Positions 11,961 to 21,590 of a stretch of DNA of 64,000 nt are shown one piece after another. Below the pieces are notes generated by a model. It ran no database searches, was not told the DNA's origin, and saw only the letters and a list, made by a program, of their open reading frames with translations. The position numbers and the translations under genes are program-made. The DNA lies in NCBI GenBank assembly GCA_029891345.1, contig CM057009.1, forward strand, positions 210,484,709 to 210,548,708, given 5' to 3'. Every line of letters starts with the position of its first letter. Position 1 is the first letter of the stretch. This stretch comes from Dryococelus australis. Taxonomy: Eukaryota > Arthropoda > Insecta > Phasmatodea > Phasmatidae.

Positions 11961-12492
11961 TTCCTGTTTAGATTGTGACAGTATATGAATTCAAATTATC
12001 AGGCAATGATAATTCACAACAGTGGTGTGAATATGCTGGCCATTTGGCAGGTGAACACATGCGTTCCTCAGATATTAAATAATGAATGTCTTGGTCACCA
12101 GCAGACATGCAATGTAGCTGGATTCAATAGTGTGATGCTGATGTTAGAAATACGTGTAGTTTCTGCAATATGTAATGGGGAAAAATTGAAAATGAATTCA
12201 CAATATGCTGAATGTATTTATCTTGGAAGAATTGAAGAGATATACTACCCTTGGAACACTGAATGGAGGAACTCATATAATCAAGTCATCTTTATTGTCA
12301 TTGTGGTGCATTCCATTAAGAAAGTAATTATTTATAAAAATATTCATAGGCTATTCACTTCATGGCGACATAAGCATTTTTTTAAGGTTATGTCTAAAGG
12401 TATAAAAACCAATTAATGTCTTTTCTTGTAGTCTCAGTAGTTAAATTTTGAGAGTAGTGAAATATACTGTGTTTATTATATAGTCACATGAC
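11961..12492. other. Spacer, flank of the Polinton insertion
   Basis: A 143-codon plus-strand frame (11985-12416) is present but has no recognisable motif, biased composition and no splice or promoter context. I do not call it a gene. Confidence 0.4.
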
Positions 12493-12498
12493 AATGCT
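12493..12498. repeat. Target-site duplication, left copy (AATGCT)
   Basis: The six bases before the left terminus (AATGCT) are identical to those after the right terminus at 17759-17764. A 6-bp duplication is diagnostic for Polintons. Confidence 0.85.
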
Positions 12499-12930
12499 AG
12501 TAGAGTTATTCCAAGAGACCAAGTGCAGCGCACCCTTTCATTGAAAAATCAAGCAATTTATCCAACATTCAAGCAATTTAACCAAAATTCATGTAGTTTA
12601 ATTGTTTTCAAGCAACTTTTTCAAGTTTTTAAAAACCCCATTTGACTACAATTTTTGATTCTCAACATCCAAAAACCAAGTAATTTAACCAAAATTCAAG
12701 TAACGTTGGTAAAATGTTATCATTTCCAAAAAATTTTTTCAAGCTTCTAGAAACCCCACGTGACTCCCATTTTCGATTCTCAAAAACAAGCAAATTTAAG
12801 CTAAAACAAGCAAAATCAATAAAAATCAAGCAAATTTTAAATTTTTTCCAAAATACGCATTCAGGATTTTTCATACTAAAAAATTCAATGTAAACTGCTT
12901 TAATTTGAGCCTGCCGACAAATACAAAAAC
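12499..12930. repeat. Left terminal inverted repeat of the Polinton, expanded
   Basis: The outer 90 bp or so pair with 17670-17758, and an inner block ('aatttgagcctgccgaca', about 12902) pairs with about 17601-17622. Between them the left arm contains a tandem repeat of period about 107-110 bp, with units starting near 12570, 12677 and 12787 that share 'aatttaaccaaaattca' and 'aaccccaYgtgactMccat' type words. The right arm lacks this expansion. Confidence 0.75.
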
Positions 12931-12940
12931 ATTCTTTCTC

Positions 12941-12975
12941 TATAAAATTTATATCTTATAAATAATAATATCAAA
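12941..12975 (+). promoter_or_regulatory. TATA-rich promoter candidate before the 147-codon ORF
   Basis: A 'tataaaatttatatc' stretch followed by 'ttataaataata' lies 11-45 bases ahead of the ATG at 12986, just inside the left terminal repeat. An analogous TATA stretch precedes the ORF at the other end of the element. This is inference from position and composition in an AT-rich region. Confidence 0.35.
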
Positions 12976-12985
12976 TAAGTTAAAA

Positions 12986-13429
12986 ATGAGATATAAAAAT
13001 TCTGATTTATATGATGACTCTCATCTCTGCCATTATGGTTATGAAAAATACTTGCATTTTAAACATTATTATATTGATTATAAATACTCACAACCGGCCG
13101 AGGCTGTAAATAAAGTTAAACAAAACACTTCTAATTATTTAAATTCTATTAAAATGTACATTAATTCAATTAAATATATGCACATAAATGAAGTTAATCA
13201 TAATGCTTCAAATTGTCTTAATTTAATTAAATACAAGTATATTGATAACTATCAGAAATATTTGTTAAATCATTTAGAAAAACACTGGCGGAATATAGAA
13301 GACTTTTCACAATCATACAAAATTAAGAATATGAATAAAATTCATGATTATATATCAGATGAAAATATATTAAATAATAAATTATTTAAACTATATTTAA
13401 GCTCATTTAAGAAATTATATATCAAATGA
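12986..13429 (+). CDS. Unknown 147-residue protein of the Polinton
   Basis: An intact frame starts at the first ATG inside the left terminal repeat, after a TATA-like stretch, and encodes 147 residues rich in Asn, Lys, Tyr and Ile. I recognise no domain. It contains an internal repeat of about 31 residues: 'KVKQNTSNYLNSIKMYI' and 'EVNHNASNCLNLIKYKYI' align. No signal peptide or membrane segment is evident. Its uninterrupted state contrasts with the broken integrase of the same element. Position next to the terminus suggests an element-encoded accessory protein. It could still be a chance frame in AT-rich DNA, but the internal repeat and start context argue mildly for a real gene. Confidence 0.5.
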   Translation: MRYKNSDLYDDSHLCHYGYEKYLHFKHYYIDYKYSQPAEAVNKVKQNTSNYLNSIKMYINSIKYMHINEVNHNASNCLNLIKYKYIDNYQKYLLNHLEKHWRNIEDFSQSYKIKNMNKIHDYISDENILNNKLFKLYLSSFKKLYIK

Positions 13430-13539
13430 TATAGAAAGTTCAAAAAATATAAATTTTAAACATTTTTCAGACTTATAAAATGTATATTTAGCTCATTTTT
13501 CTTAAATTAAATGAATTATAAATTCTGATACAGATTATA

Positions 13540-13790
13540 CTCAAAGCTCTACAAATTTTTTTTAAAAACTTCTTAAATATGATCTAGATTTTCACCTATT
13601 TCTCAAAGTTCATATTTATCGTCAATGTTATCTATGAATGATAATTTTAAGTCTTGTAAATTTGAATGAAATTTGTAAACTAATTCTCTTATTTTGTCAG
13701 ATGCATTATCTAATTTATAGGAAGGCGGCTTTCAACCATCACCACCTTTTAAAAACTTGGTGAGGCTACAGGGAAAGAGAGACATCTTCT
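13540..13790 (-). pseudogene. Polinton protein relic, minus strand
   Basis: Read on the minus strand, 'KFLKGGDG', a stop, then PPSYKLDNASDKIRELVYKF and LQDLKLSFIDNIDDKYEL are visible. It looks like the N-terminal half of a small acidic/helical Polinton protein, but I cannot name the family with certainty. It is transcribed opposite to the integrase, as is common in Polintons with two divergent gene blocks. Confidence 0.35.
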
Positions 13791-13849
13791 TTTTTTATAT
13801 TTATAAAGAAAAATAAATGTATTAAAACAATTCAATTATACATATAAAA

Positions 13850-14082
13850 TTTCGTAAAAGTTTTTAAATACATAACCATTTAACTATACACTCAAAACTT
13901 TGACTAATTAAAACAACATTATAAATTGTACCAGCTTCAACAGCTTTGTTAAAATCAACACTAATTTTAATACCTGTTTTATCTTTAACTAAAGCTGTTT
14001 TTCTATATAAACTATCAATAACATATAATAGTCTTCGGCCCAAAAATGAATAGTAATTAATATCACCATCTAAGTATACAAT
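13850..14082 (-). pseudogene. C-terminal fragment of a Polinton protein, possibly structural
   Basis: The minus-strand frame is open and reads 'YLDGDINYYSFLGRRLLYVI', then LVKDKTGIKISVDFNKAVEAG, and ends 'IVKWLCI' before a stop near 13865. The style (short strands, a closing aliphatic segment) resembles structural proteins of these elements, but the assignment is an inference. Its 5' part is cut off exactly where the 31-bp minisatellite begins at 14083. Confidence 0.35.
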
Positions 14083-14290
14083 AAGTCGAGTCTAGTTCTG
14101 CCTAGTACCACACAAGTCGAGCCAAGGATTGTCCAGCAACCTCCAAGTCGAGCCTTGGTCTTACTAGCACACTCCAAGTCGAACAATAGTCGGCAGAGCA
14201 ACCTCAAAGTCCATCTTAGGACTGCAGAGCACCCTCCAAGTCGAGCCTAGGACAGCCTAGCACACACCAAGTCGAGCCTGGGAATGCCTT
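14083..14290. repeat. 31-bp minisatellite, about 6.7 units
   Basis: Units starting at 14083, 14114, 14145, 14176, 14207, 14238 and 14269 all begin 'aagtcga' or 'aagtcca' and share a 'cctaggactgcctagcac' type body. The register is exactly 31 bp throughout. The array is GC-richer than the Polinton around it, and it begins exactly at the break in the minus-strand ORF, so it came with the insert that follows or seeded it. Confidence 0.9.
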
Positions 14291-15360
14291 GTGTTTTAAG
14301 AAATTATTATATAACACTGTATGTGCAATCATTTATTTCAGGGTCCTACACATTTATAATTCAGGGTTTAATGTATTTTTCACTTAAATTGTTGATTTTT
14401 GTACTTGACCACGCGGTCACAGTAATGTTTGATTTTAACGCCATTAGGCATGTTACAAGCCTGTAACAACGCTAATCGTAAAGAGAACCATTTTCCCAAC
14501 ATAAATAATATTTTATCTGAATTTAGTTTGCAGTTTCCACGCAGAAATATTGCAATTTCACCTGCACCACGTGACCTGCTACGAACTTCATCCAGCAGCA
14601 TCCATGCCACCTAAGCTTGTTTTCACACGTGTGTGTTTATTGTGAATATTCATCTCATGTCCCATCTTATTTCATGTATCATTCAAGGGTCTATGTAATT
14701 TTGTAATTTGTGTATGGTGCAATTATTCCCATCCTAGCCGGTTCCGTGTATAGGCCATCACCACACTAACCACGTGCTGGAGGGCAAGCCCCGACGAGTT
14801 TGCGTTAGTGATGCCAAGTAATCACATGTGTTAATGTGTATTAAGGGTTTTCATTTGTGATTCACAGTGTCCTGTCTTCAGGGAAAAACCATCAGTCCAC
14901 CCTAGCGGCTGTCGGCCCTCTTCCCTTGTGAAGGTTGTGCTTTCATGCACCTCGGTGAGATCATCCATTTAGGCGTGTGCTAGGTTAATTATAGGCTGGG
15001 GAGCACCCAAGCGGAACTGGCTAGTCATGACCGAGATAACCATTTCATTGGCACGTTGATGTGTATAAACAATATCAATAAAAACAAGTCTAGAGTGAAC
15101 TCAATTTTTTATTCAGTAGTAATAGTGTCCTAGCAACATATGTTTTATCTATTGTTTATTTTGGTGATTTTATTAAAAGTTTAGTATTGCCAATGTGTTT
15201 GTAAGTATGCACGGGTGAGACAGACACACAGAACCCAGAACATCCCTGAGGACCCTGAGTCTCAATAGTGCGGTGATTGGGAAGCACCACTGGCGCCCAA
15301 ATTACCAGTAAGTGTTTGTGTCATCATTCGTCTCATGTCTCACCCAACAGTGTCAAAATG
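14291..15360 (+). mobile_element. GC-richer insert, LTR/leader-like, inside the Polinton
   Basis: The composition changes clearly against the AT-rich host element. Features include a polyadenylation-like aataaa (15078) and a primer-binding-site-like 'tggcgcccaaattacc' at about 15292. This suggests an LTR plus leader fragment of a retrotransposon. No paired LTR, TG...CA boundary or target duplication could be fixed. A 23-bp sequence at 15053-15075 recurs at 15585-15607 inside the integrase gene. Confidence 0.4.
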
Positions 15361-15429
15361 GAGAATACTTGGTGCTTGAAAAGTAAAAAAGTTACTAAAA
15401 ATAATAATATAAAAAAAGGAAAATACTAA

Positions 15430-16378
15430 AAATGGACAATTAGTTCAGAAAATTAAATGTTCCATATATAGTTCCAATAAATCAACATTAAAAAAATTTC
15501 CTTAATATAAGAGAAGGTATAATCAATGAATTATATAAACCTGCACGAAAAAACTTTCCAGGAAGAAAATAAATTTCGTATGGTACGTTGATGTGTATAA
15601 ACAATATGCTTTATGGCAAATTGATCTTGTTCAGATGGATACTGGAAATTTAAAAAGTATATCACTTATAAACAATGGATACAAATATGTTACGAAAATT
15701 ATTGATGTTTTATCCAAATATGCATTTGATATACCTATTAAAGATAAAACAGCTAAAAATGTAACAAATTCTTTAGAATGGATATTGATAAAAGCAAACA
15801 AGTTAATATACAAAGTGACAAAGGGTCCGAATTTTATAATAAAATATTTAAAGAACTTACGGAAAAATATAACATCAATCATTATTCTACATTCAGTAAA
15901 CTTAAATCCAGTAATGTAGAAAGATATAATCGTACAATGAAAAATGAAATATGGAAGAAATTTGCTTTAATTGGCAATTATAAATGGGTAAATATATTAG
16001 ATGATTTAGTAAAAGAAAACAACAATACCAAACACAGAACTATTGGTATGAAACCAATTGAAGTTAATAAGAAAAATTTTAAAAAATTATGTCAAACATA
16101 TATGTTTACTGATTCAAAATAAAAAGATGGCAATGATGTCTGAGTTAACAAACAACAATTTTTTTGCAAAGGAGTATACTGCTAATTGGACAACATACTT
16201 ATGTACTATTTTTAAGATTTTAAATTATGATGTGCCAACTTACAAACTAAAAGACATCAACGGAGAAGAAATAAAAGGCAGTTTTTATAAATACGAAATT
16301 ATGAAAACTATCTATGCTGATGAATATTTGGTTGAAAAAATCTTAAAAACCAAAGGTGATAACATTTATGTAAAATAG
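15430..16378 (+). pseudogene. Polinton retroviral-type integrase (c-integrase), frame-shifted
   Basis: The N-terminal piece reads INELYKPARKNFPGRK near 15525-15570. The catalytic core has WQIDLVQMD (first Asp, about 15615), the second Asp in QSDKGSEFYN (about 15810) and the Glu in NVERYNRT (about 15915), so all three DDE residues are present. A C-terminal chromo-like domain follows (16131-16378: YTANWTTYLCTIFKI, IKGSFYKYEI, YLVEKILKTKG), as in Polinton integrases. The three parts lie in different frames (breaks near 15800 and 16100), so one protein cannot be made. Integrases of this type insert linear element DNA with a 6-bp stagger, which fits the AATGCT duplication. Confidence 0.85.
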
Positions 16379-16639
16379 CAAGGTTTTGACAATTCACATA
16401 ACTTTTAGATTAATAAAAGAGATGTTTTGTGAATTTTATAATTTTGTGAAATAAAATATTTTTATGTAATTAATTATCTCAAACGCAACATAAAACAAAA
16501 TACATTCAACGTTCGTTCAATGCACATTTAACCTATAGTGAGCTTTATTTTCTTTAAAAATTACAAAAGGTTTTACGTAGTACCAGCAACCTTTTTTTAT
16601 TGGTTTACATATATTTTTTAATTTTTTCGGCCTTTCGGT

Positions 16640-17090
16640 CTCGTGTCTCACCCTACGGCGTCAAGCTATTATGTATATTTTTAATTTTTATGCTTTTTTT
16701 AGATATTCATTACAAATATATTTACCACATCCACATAAATAATTTCTCTTTCCTTTTGTCTTTATTTAAATCTTTAAGATTTCTCTAATATTCACTAAAA
16801 CACTGTTTACATTTTATTGTACATTTATCAATTGTGTTTTTGTGAGGCTAAAAATGTATCAATTGATTTATTTTAATTACATACTGCACACATTTTTTAT
16901 GATTTATTCTTTTGTAAATGTATAATAATATGTGGTTCTGTGTTTTTTTCTTTTTTTTTAGATAATTATTTGAAACATATTTACCACATTCAATTAGTAC
17001 TCTCTTCATTCCTTTTGTCTTTATTTAAGTCATAATGGTTTCTGAAATATTCTCGAAGACGTTTTTACATTTTGTTGTAAGTTTATCTTT
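16640..17090 (-). repeat. Diverged tandem duplication of a small minus-strand coding-like unit
   Basis: Blocks at about 16665-16840 and 16905-17090 are similar (both contain 'tttaccacat' and 'ccttttgtctttattta'). Read on the minus strand each encodes a 'KDK.K...CGKY..N.YLKK' type peptide, with a Cys pair in the first copy. It may be a duplicated small zinc-binding or basic protein gene of the Polinton. Neither copy is intact. Confidence 0.4.
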
Positions 17091-17215
17091 AGTATATTAA
17101 TGTGGTGAAAAACATTCTATGTTTAATATTTCACCACACTTTTTACTTTGCTTTTATTGATTTTCCATTTTTTATTTAATAATTTAAAAGAGATATTTTT
17201 TTTTACATTTATACA

Positions 17216-17234
17216 TTTTTTATATATATATAAA
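17216..17234 (+). promoter_or_regulatory. TATA box candidate before the 76-codon ORF
   Basis: 'ttttatatatatataaata' lies about 27-45 bases before the ATG at 17261, mirroring the arrangement at the other end of the element. Confidence 0.4.
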
Positions 17235-17260
17235 TACAAGCAAAAAACTTATCCTATAGA

Positions 17261-17491
17261 ATGGAATCGCTTTGCAAGAGGTTAAACAATTCATATGAAT
17301 TCACTAAACTACAAGATCTTAAAATTAATAACTGGTATGTTTCTACAGATTTTATAATTTGTGAATCTAAGTTTGGTAAAAAAAAGATTAATTGTATTCT
17401 AGATGGAGAGTATAAAATTACTTTACCTGGACGCTATATGAAAATTGATAAAAATTCTTTGAAACTATTAAATGAGAAAGTTTTTATATAA
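17261..17491 (+). CDS. Small conserved Polinton-type protein, OB-fold-like
   Basis: An intact 76-residue frame starts MESLCKRLNNSYEFTKLQDL. The pattern 'FTKLQDLKINNWYVS...SKFGKKKINCIL...ITLPGRYM' resembles small proteins I associate with arthropod Polinton-like elements (a 'FTKLSEL.....Y......KFG..V.V.L....V.LP.RY' pattern). The pattern suggests a short beta-barrel, possibly a single-strand DNA-binding OB fold; that function is inferred. It sits next to the right terminal repeat behind a TATA stretch and is uninterrupted although the integrase is dead. Confidence 0.6.
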   Translation: MESLCKRLNNSYEFTKLQDLKINNWYVSTDFIICESKFGKKKINCILDGEYKITLPGRYMKIDKNSLKLLNEKVFI

Positions 17492-17589
17492 TATAAAATT
17501 TTAAAAGAAATGAAAAATGGAAAGTCTGTTCATGATATAGAATTTTCTTAGATTCGTTTAAATGATTTTTATTGCTTTTTTCTTCACTG

Positions 17590-17758
17590 TTAATTGGATC
17601 TGTCGACAGGCTCAATTTGAAGCTATTTTAAGTATCAAAAACCCTGAACACGTATTTTAGAAGAAGAAGAAGAAAAAAAAAAGCTTGAATTTTGGTTAAA
17701 TTGCTTGGTTTTTCTACGAAACTGTGTGCTGCGCTCAGTCTCTCGGAATAACTGTACT
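17590..17758. repeat. Right terminal inverted repeat of the Polinton
   Basis: The inverted sequence pairs with the outer and inner blocks of the left arm but lacks its 107-110-bp tandem units; in their place is a (GAA)n-like tract at about 17660-17675. The terminus is ...TACT at 17758, followed by AATGCT. Confidence 0.8.
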
Positions 17759-17764
17759 AATGCT
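17759..17764. repeat. Target-site duplication, right copy (AATGCT)
   Basis: The six bases are identical to 12493-12498. Confidence 0.85.
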
Positions 17765-18667
17765 TATATCAACAAGTGGCAGGAGAATACAAATTCACTT
17801 TAAGGACAACCTAATCACTGCCTTAAAAGGCACCAACTTTAATGCAAAGGGTCTTATCATACTTATTCACATTTGAGTGATACTTAACATAATATTTTAG
17901 TCATAGCCTGCTCTTATCTGATGTCTCTGCTTAAGTATTTTGAAAATGCTTGGCTAAGTTGCAACAGCTTTTCTTTTCACATTTTTGGTAACCGTAAGCC
18001 TATATCAATTTAAAAGTAAGCCAAATGAATAACTATAGAAATTTGTAGCAGCACACACCAGCAAACCATACACAGGCCTACTGACACTGAACACCCACCA
18101 GTCCCAGGGGTCTGCTAATGTTCTTAATAGTATTATGTGGTGCCAGGGGATGGCTGTCAGCCACTCATTAGCTACAGCTAGCCCAGTGAGACAACTGTCA
18201 TGTTTATAGCTCCTACTTACCCGAAGCTACTGTCACGTATTTGTATTACAATATCGATTCTGACAAATTTTGGCAGAATTAAAATTGTGTCATATTATGA
18301 GTTCATAGTTCCCTTGTCTTGTCTTTACTTCAATGTAAGGTCAATAGCTAGTTGGTTATAGGGATACTTTCAAAATTTTCTTTTTAGCCTACTTTCCAAA
18401 GGAAAGAAAGGCTTTCACAATCACTTGGTTGTCTGTCTCTGGAATGCAAGCGCCCCCCCCCCCCCCCCCACCCCTTAAATCCGACAACCGAATTGAACCA
18501 AACTAATTCCACAAATAGTATTTAATGTGGCCATCTGACATATAAGTCGCTATGTTATATTTCGCCAACTAATTATTCAATTTAAATCAAATTTGGAACA
18601 ATGAAATTGCATTATATAAACATTGTGTTTAGAATCCGATAATGGCATTAATTCCCCATTATGGAAG
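17765..18667. other. Spacer with a poly-C tract
   Basis: A run of cytosines with one interrupting A occupies about 18451-18475. Nothing else is recognised before the copia LTR. Confidence 0.5.
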
Positions 18668-18858
18668 TGTTAAATATGTGAATTACTGTTTGTTTATAGT
18701 GTTGGACACGATGGCTGCGATGTTTCTGTAACTGGCCATTCGGCCTTCAATAATTTGTTTCTTGCTGTGTGTGTGTTTCGTCTGTTTTGAGCGGAAATAC
18801 ATTTTTTACTTGCATTCTTATATAGTGTCAGTATTATTATTAAACTAGTGTTCTAACA
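18668..18858 (+). mobile_element. Copia 5' LTR, about 191 bp
   Basis: The block starts TGTTAAATATG and ends TTCTAACA, giving the TGTTA...TAACA inverted termini. It contains a TATA box (cttatatagtg, about 18817). The primer binding site follows one or two bases later, which fixes the 3' end. A length near 200 bp is normal for insect copia LTRs. No 3' partner is found. Confidence 0.7.
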
Positions 18859-18859
18859 A

Positions 18860-18878
18860 AGGTTATGGGTCCAGATAC
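18860..18878 (+). promoter_or_regulatory. Copia primer binding site
   Basis: 'ggttatgggtccagata' matches the internal initiator-Met-tRNA priming site of copia elements (consensus GGTTATGGGCCCAG), with one C to T difference, directly after the LTR. Confidence 0.75.
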
Positions 18879-18988
18879 TAGTGGAAATGGAACTATTGGT
18901 GTGATTGTATGTAGTTTTATTGTCTGTAGGGTGATTGTGGGCGTAAATAATGGAAAAAATAAAGCAGGATTAGAGCACGGACAACACA

Positions 18989-21100
18989 ATGGCTTCGTCG
19001 TTTCTTTCGTACACTGAAAAGCTCAAATGTCGCAAAAACTACGTCACCTGAAAGCTTCACGTGCGTGCCTTGTTAAAATTGAACAACGATTGGGACATTG
19101 TTACAGGTGATACGAAGATAGAAGATTTCCTGGACAAGGATAGAAAAGCACTGTAAAAAATTTTGCTGCTTGTGGAAGCAATCTTGATCCACCATATTGG
19201 AAACTGTGAGACAGCAAAATCAGCATGGGACACGATCCAAACAGTATTTGAAGACAGGACTTACCAGAAAAGTCAGATTACTAAGACAGCAATTTTAACT
19301 TGATTAGATGATTGCAAAAATGTTGAAAAATATGTGGACAAAATTATTTCCTCTGTACAGCATTTACGCGAAATAAACTTTAAGGCAACAGAAGAATGGG
19401 TTAGCACTTTACGTTTGGCCGGGCTTCCAGACAAATATAGGCCAATGATAATGGAATGGGAGGCGTAGGGAATAAAAATTATAGCTGATGCAATCAAGGT
19501 AAAATTGTTACAAGATGTACAATCAAAACCTGGTCGCAAATTTTCAGATGTGGAAACAGTGCTGTACAGTTGTAAGTATGATCATTACAGAGGCAAACAA
19601 AACATAACCAAGAAACATCTACAGTGTTATAATTGTAATCAACCCGGACACTTCGCTTTGAATTGTGTTGTCAAAGTGTCTGATAAAGGTGGAATGGGAA
19701 TGGTAACAAAAATGGTAGCTAGGAAATTAATGCTTTCCTGGCATACGCATCTTCAGACAAAAATCTTGATAGTGTGTCTGACTGATCTTGACTCTTGTGC
19801 ATCTGTACATCTGACAAATAAAGAATTAATTGGTTCTGGCACAGTGTTTTAAACTAATATCAGGATAATCACTGCATACAATCACATAGCAACTCAATCA
19901 ATAGGAAATGTGAATATTGGGTTATCATTTGGTGCTGTAGTGAATAGTGTGACAGCATTTTATGTGCATTATGCACCTGAATTAACAGTGAACCTTCTAT
20001 CAGTAAGTAAAATCGCAAGTAAAGGTAATACTATTATTTTTTATTAAAAGGGTGGACCAATTTTCAATACTGATGGAAAACTTGTAGCTTCAGCAACTCA
20101 GTAAAACGGTACTTACAGATTAAACAATGTAAAACTGGACATAAAACCAGCATACAGTATGGCTGTTGCTGAAAACTTGTTGCATCGCAGGATAGGTCAT
20201 CCAAACAGAAGAGACATGAGCTTGCTGAAGAACATGGCGACTAGTGCAGAGTCTTTGCACGTGAGTAGTGAGCCTTGTGAAATTTGTCTCAGAGGGAAAC
20301 AAACTCACTTGCCATTCAAATCAAGTGAGTACAGATCATAATTACCCTTGGAATTAGTAAACTCTGAACTTATGTGGACCAATGGAAACCACATTCATTG
20401 GGTGTAATAAGAACTTCCTTGTTCTTGTCGATGACTTCTCACCTTACACATTTGTGTATTTTCTGCAGACCAAAGACGAGGTGTGCGAGACACTCAAAGA
20501 CTTCTGTACACTTGTTGAGAACCAAACTACCGAGAAAATCAAAGCTTTGCGTTCTGACAACAGTACAGAGTACGTGAACAACCATTAACAAGATTCTTGT
20601 GTTTGAAAGGGTATAAAACACCAAGGCACAGTTTGTTTTTCACTAGCACAAAATGAAGTCAACGAGCGTACCAACAGAAAAACTGTTGAAAAGGAAAGAT
20701 GAATGCTTCAAGATTCGAACTTGCCTAAGTCATACTGGGCAGAGGCAGTCTCAACAGCAGTATACCTGAACAACAGGAGCCCAACAAAAGTAATTAAAGG
20801 AAAAATCCATATGAAGTTTGGCAATCCAGAAAACCCAACTTGAAACACTTAAGGATCTTTGGAAGTGAGGTGATGGCACATGTCCCGAAAGAGAAACAAA
20901 GGAAATGGGATGCTTGATCAGAGAAGCTAATGTTTATAGGCTACTATGAAGACATCAAGGGTACTGTCTGATCAATGCTGATATAAAGAAAATTACAGTT
21001 AGCAGAGATGTAGTTTTCCTGGAAAACAAGTTTATCCCTGACAGTCAGGATCCCCAACAAGCAGTGCATGAACTTCCACCAGTATTTACTCTACTGAGAG
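18989..21100 (+). pseudogene. Copia gag-pol relic, gag through integrase
   Basis: The ATG at 18989 begins MASSFLSYTEKLKCRKNY. The gag part has a UBN2-like region and ends in a CCHC knuckle, CYNCNQPGHFALNC (about 19624-19665). The protease has DLDSCASVHLTN, where the usual DSG is DSC. A GAG-pre-integrase zinc domain follows (LLHRRIGHPNRRDM...CEICLRGKQT, 20170-20310), then the integrase core (FLVLVDDFSPYTFVYFLQT with the first Asp, ALRSDNSTEY with the second, and a NEVNERTNR segment with the Glu). The frame is repeatedly interrupted and it degenerates after about 21060. Reverse transcriptase, RNase H and the 3' LTR are missing, so this is a 3'-truncated dead copy. Confidence 0.85.
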
Positions 21101-21582
21101 AAGATGCAGTTGAAATTCAAGGAGAAGGAGAAAGAAGTGTCTGTCCAGGTAATTCTTAGTGACGGGAGCATTATTGCGTCAAAAGAATCACAGCATGCAT
21201 ATGGTAAAAAAAGAAGCAAGACAATGGACATCTGGTGTATGATAACAAGTGTTGCAAGTGGAGGCAGTTTCACGGCTGCGGGCTGTGTGAAGACCCTCTT
21301 GCCTGTCTGTGTGGCTAGGAGTGTAAAAGTAAACTATAGAGCCCCCAGAAAAATGTAGTCATTAAAGTCCACCTAATTATTATCATTAATCACTATAATT
21401 TTAATTACCTGAAAGTTATTAGAATTGGCTAAAACTAATTAACATAAAATCCTAAAAAATTTGAAATAACAAACTACTTCCAAAAATTATCAAATACTTT
21501 AAAAAACTGTACAACAATAAAGTAAGTTTTGAGCCAATTTTAATGGAATGGATGCTGCTGTCTGGTTTTGTTTAACTGGTCA
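21101..21582. other. Spacer between copia truncation and hAT insertion
   Basis: AT-rich, no recognised gene. An 84-codon frame at 21104-21358 continues out of the copia relic without recognisable domains. Confidence 0.4.
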
Positions 21583-21590
21583 GTTTCTGT
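21583..21590. repeat. hAT target-site duplication, left copy (GTTTCTGT)
   Basis: The eight bases are identical to 27439-27446. Confidence 0.9.

Larger units (their letters stand above)
12499..17758. mobile_element. Polinton (Maverick) deletion derivative, 5,260 bp
   Basis: Both ends are defined. The left terminus starts AGTAGAGTTATTCC and the right end, inverted, starts AGTACAGTTATTCC. Both are flanked by AATGCT. Long terminal inverted repeats, a 6-bp target duplication, an AG-initiated terminus and an internal retroviral-type integrase are the established hallmarks of Polintons. Autonomous members are about 15-20 kb and carry DNA polymerase B, protease, ATPase and capsid genes; here polymerase B and the ATPase are absent. 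The interior also carries a 31-bp minisatellite and a GC-richer insert (14083-15360). Confidence 0.85.

Noticed and set aside
11985-12416. 143-codon plus-strand frame just left of the Polinton
   Set aside because: No recognisable motif, and it is not continuous with any element.
14083-14290. CRISPR array
   Set aside because: The 31-bp units are contiguous, with no unique spacers, and the context is eukaryotic: it is a minisatellite.
14291-15360. A complete solo LTR with defined ends
   Set aside because: A PBS-like sequence and a polyadenylation signal are present, but no TG...CA boundaries or target duplication could be fixed.
12499-17758. An endogenous functional virus
   Set aside because: Terminal repeats and integrase fit a Polinton, but polymerase, ATPase and intact capsid genes are absent and the integrase is frame-shifted; it cannot replicate on its own.
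18451-18475. Poly-C tract as a regulatory element
   Set aside because: A simple homopolymer with one interruption; nothing around it suggests function.
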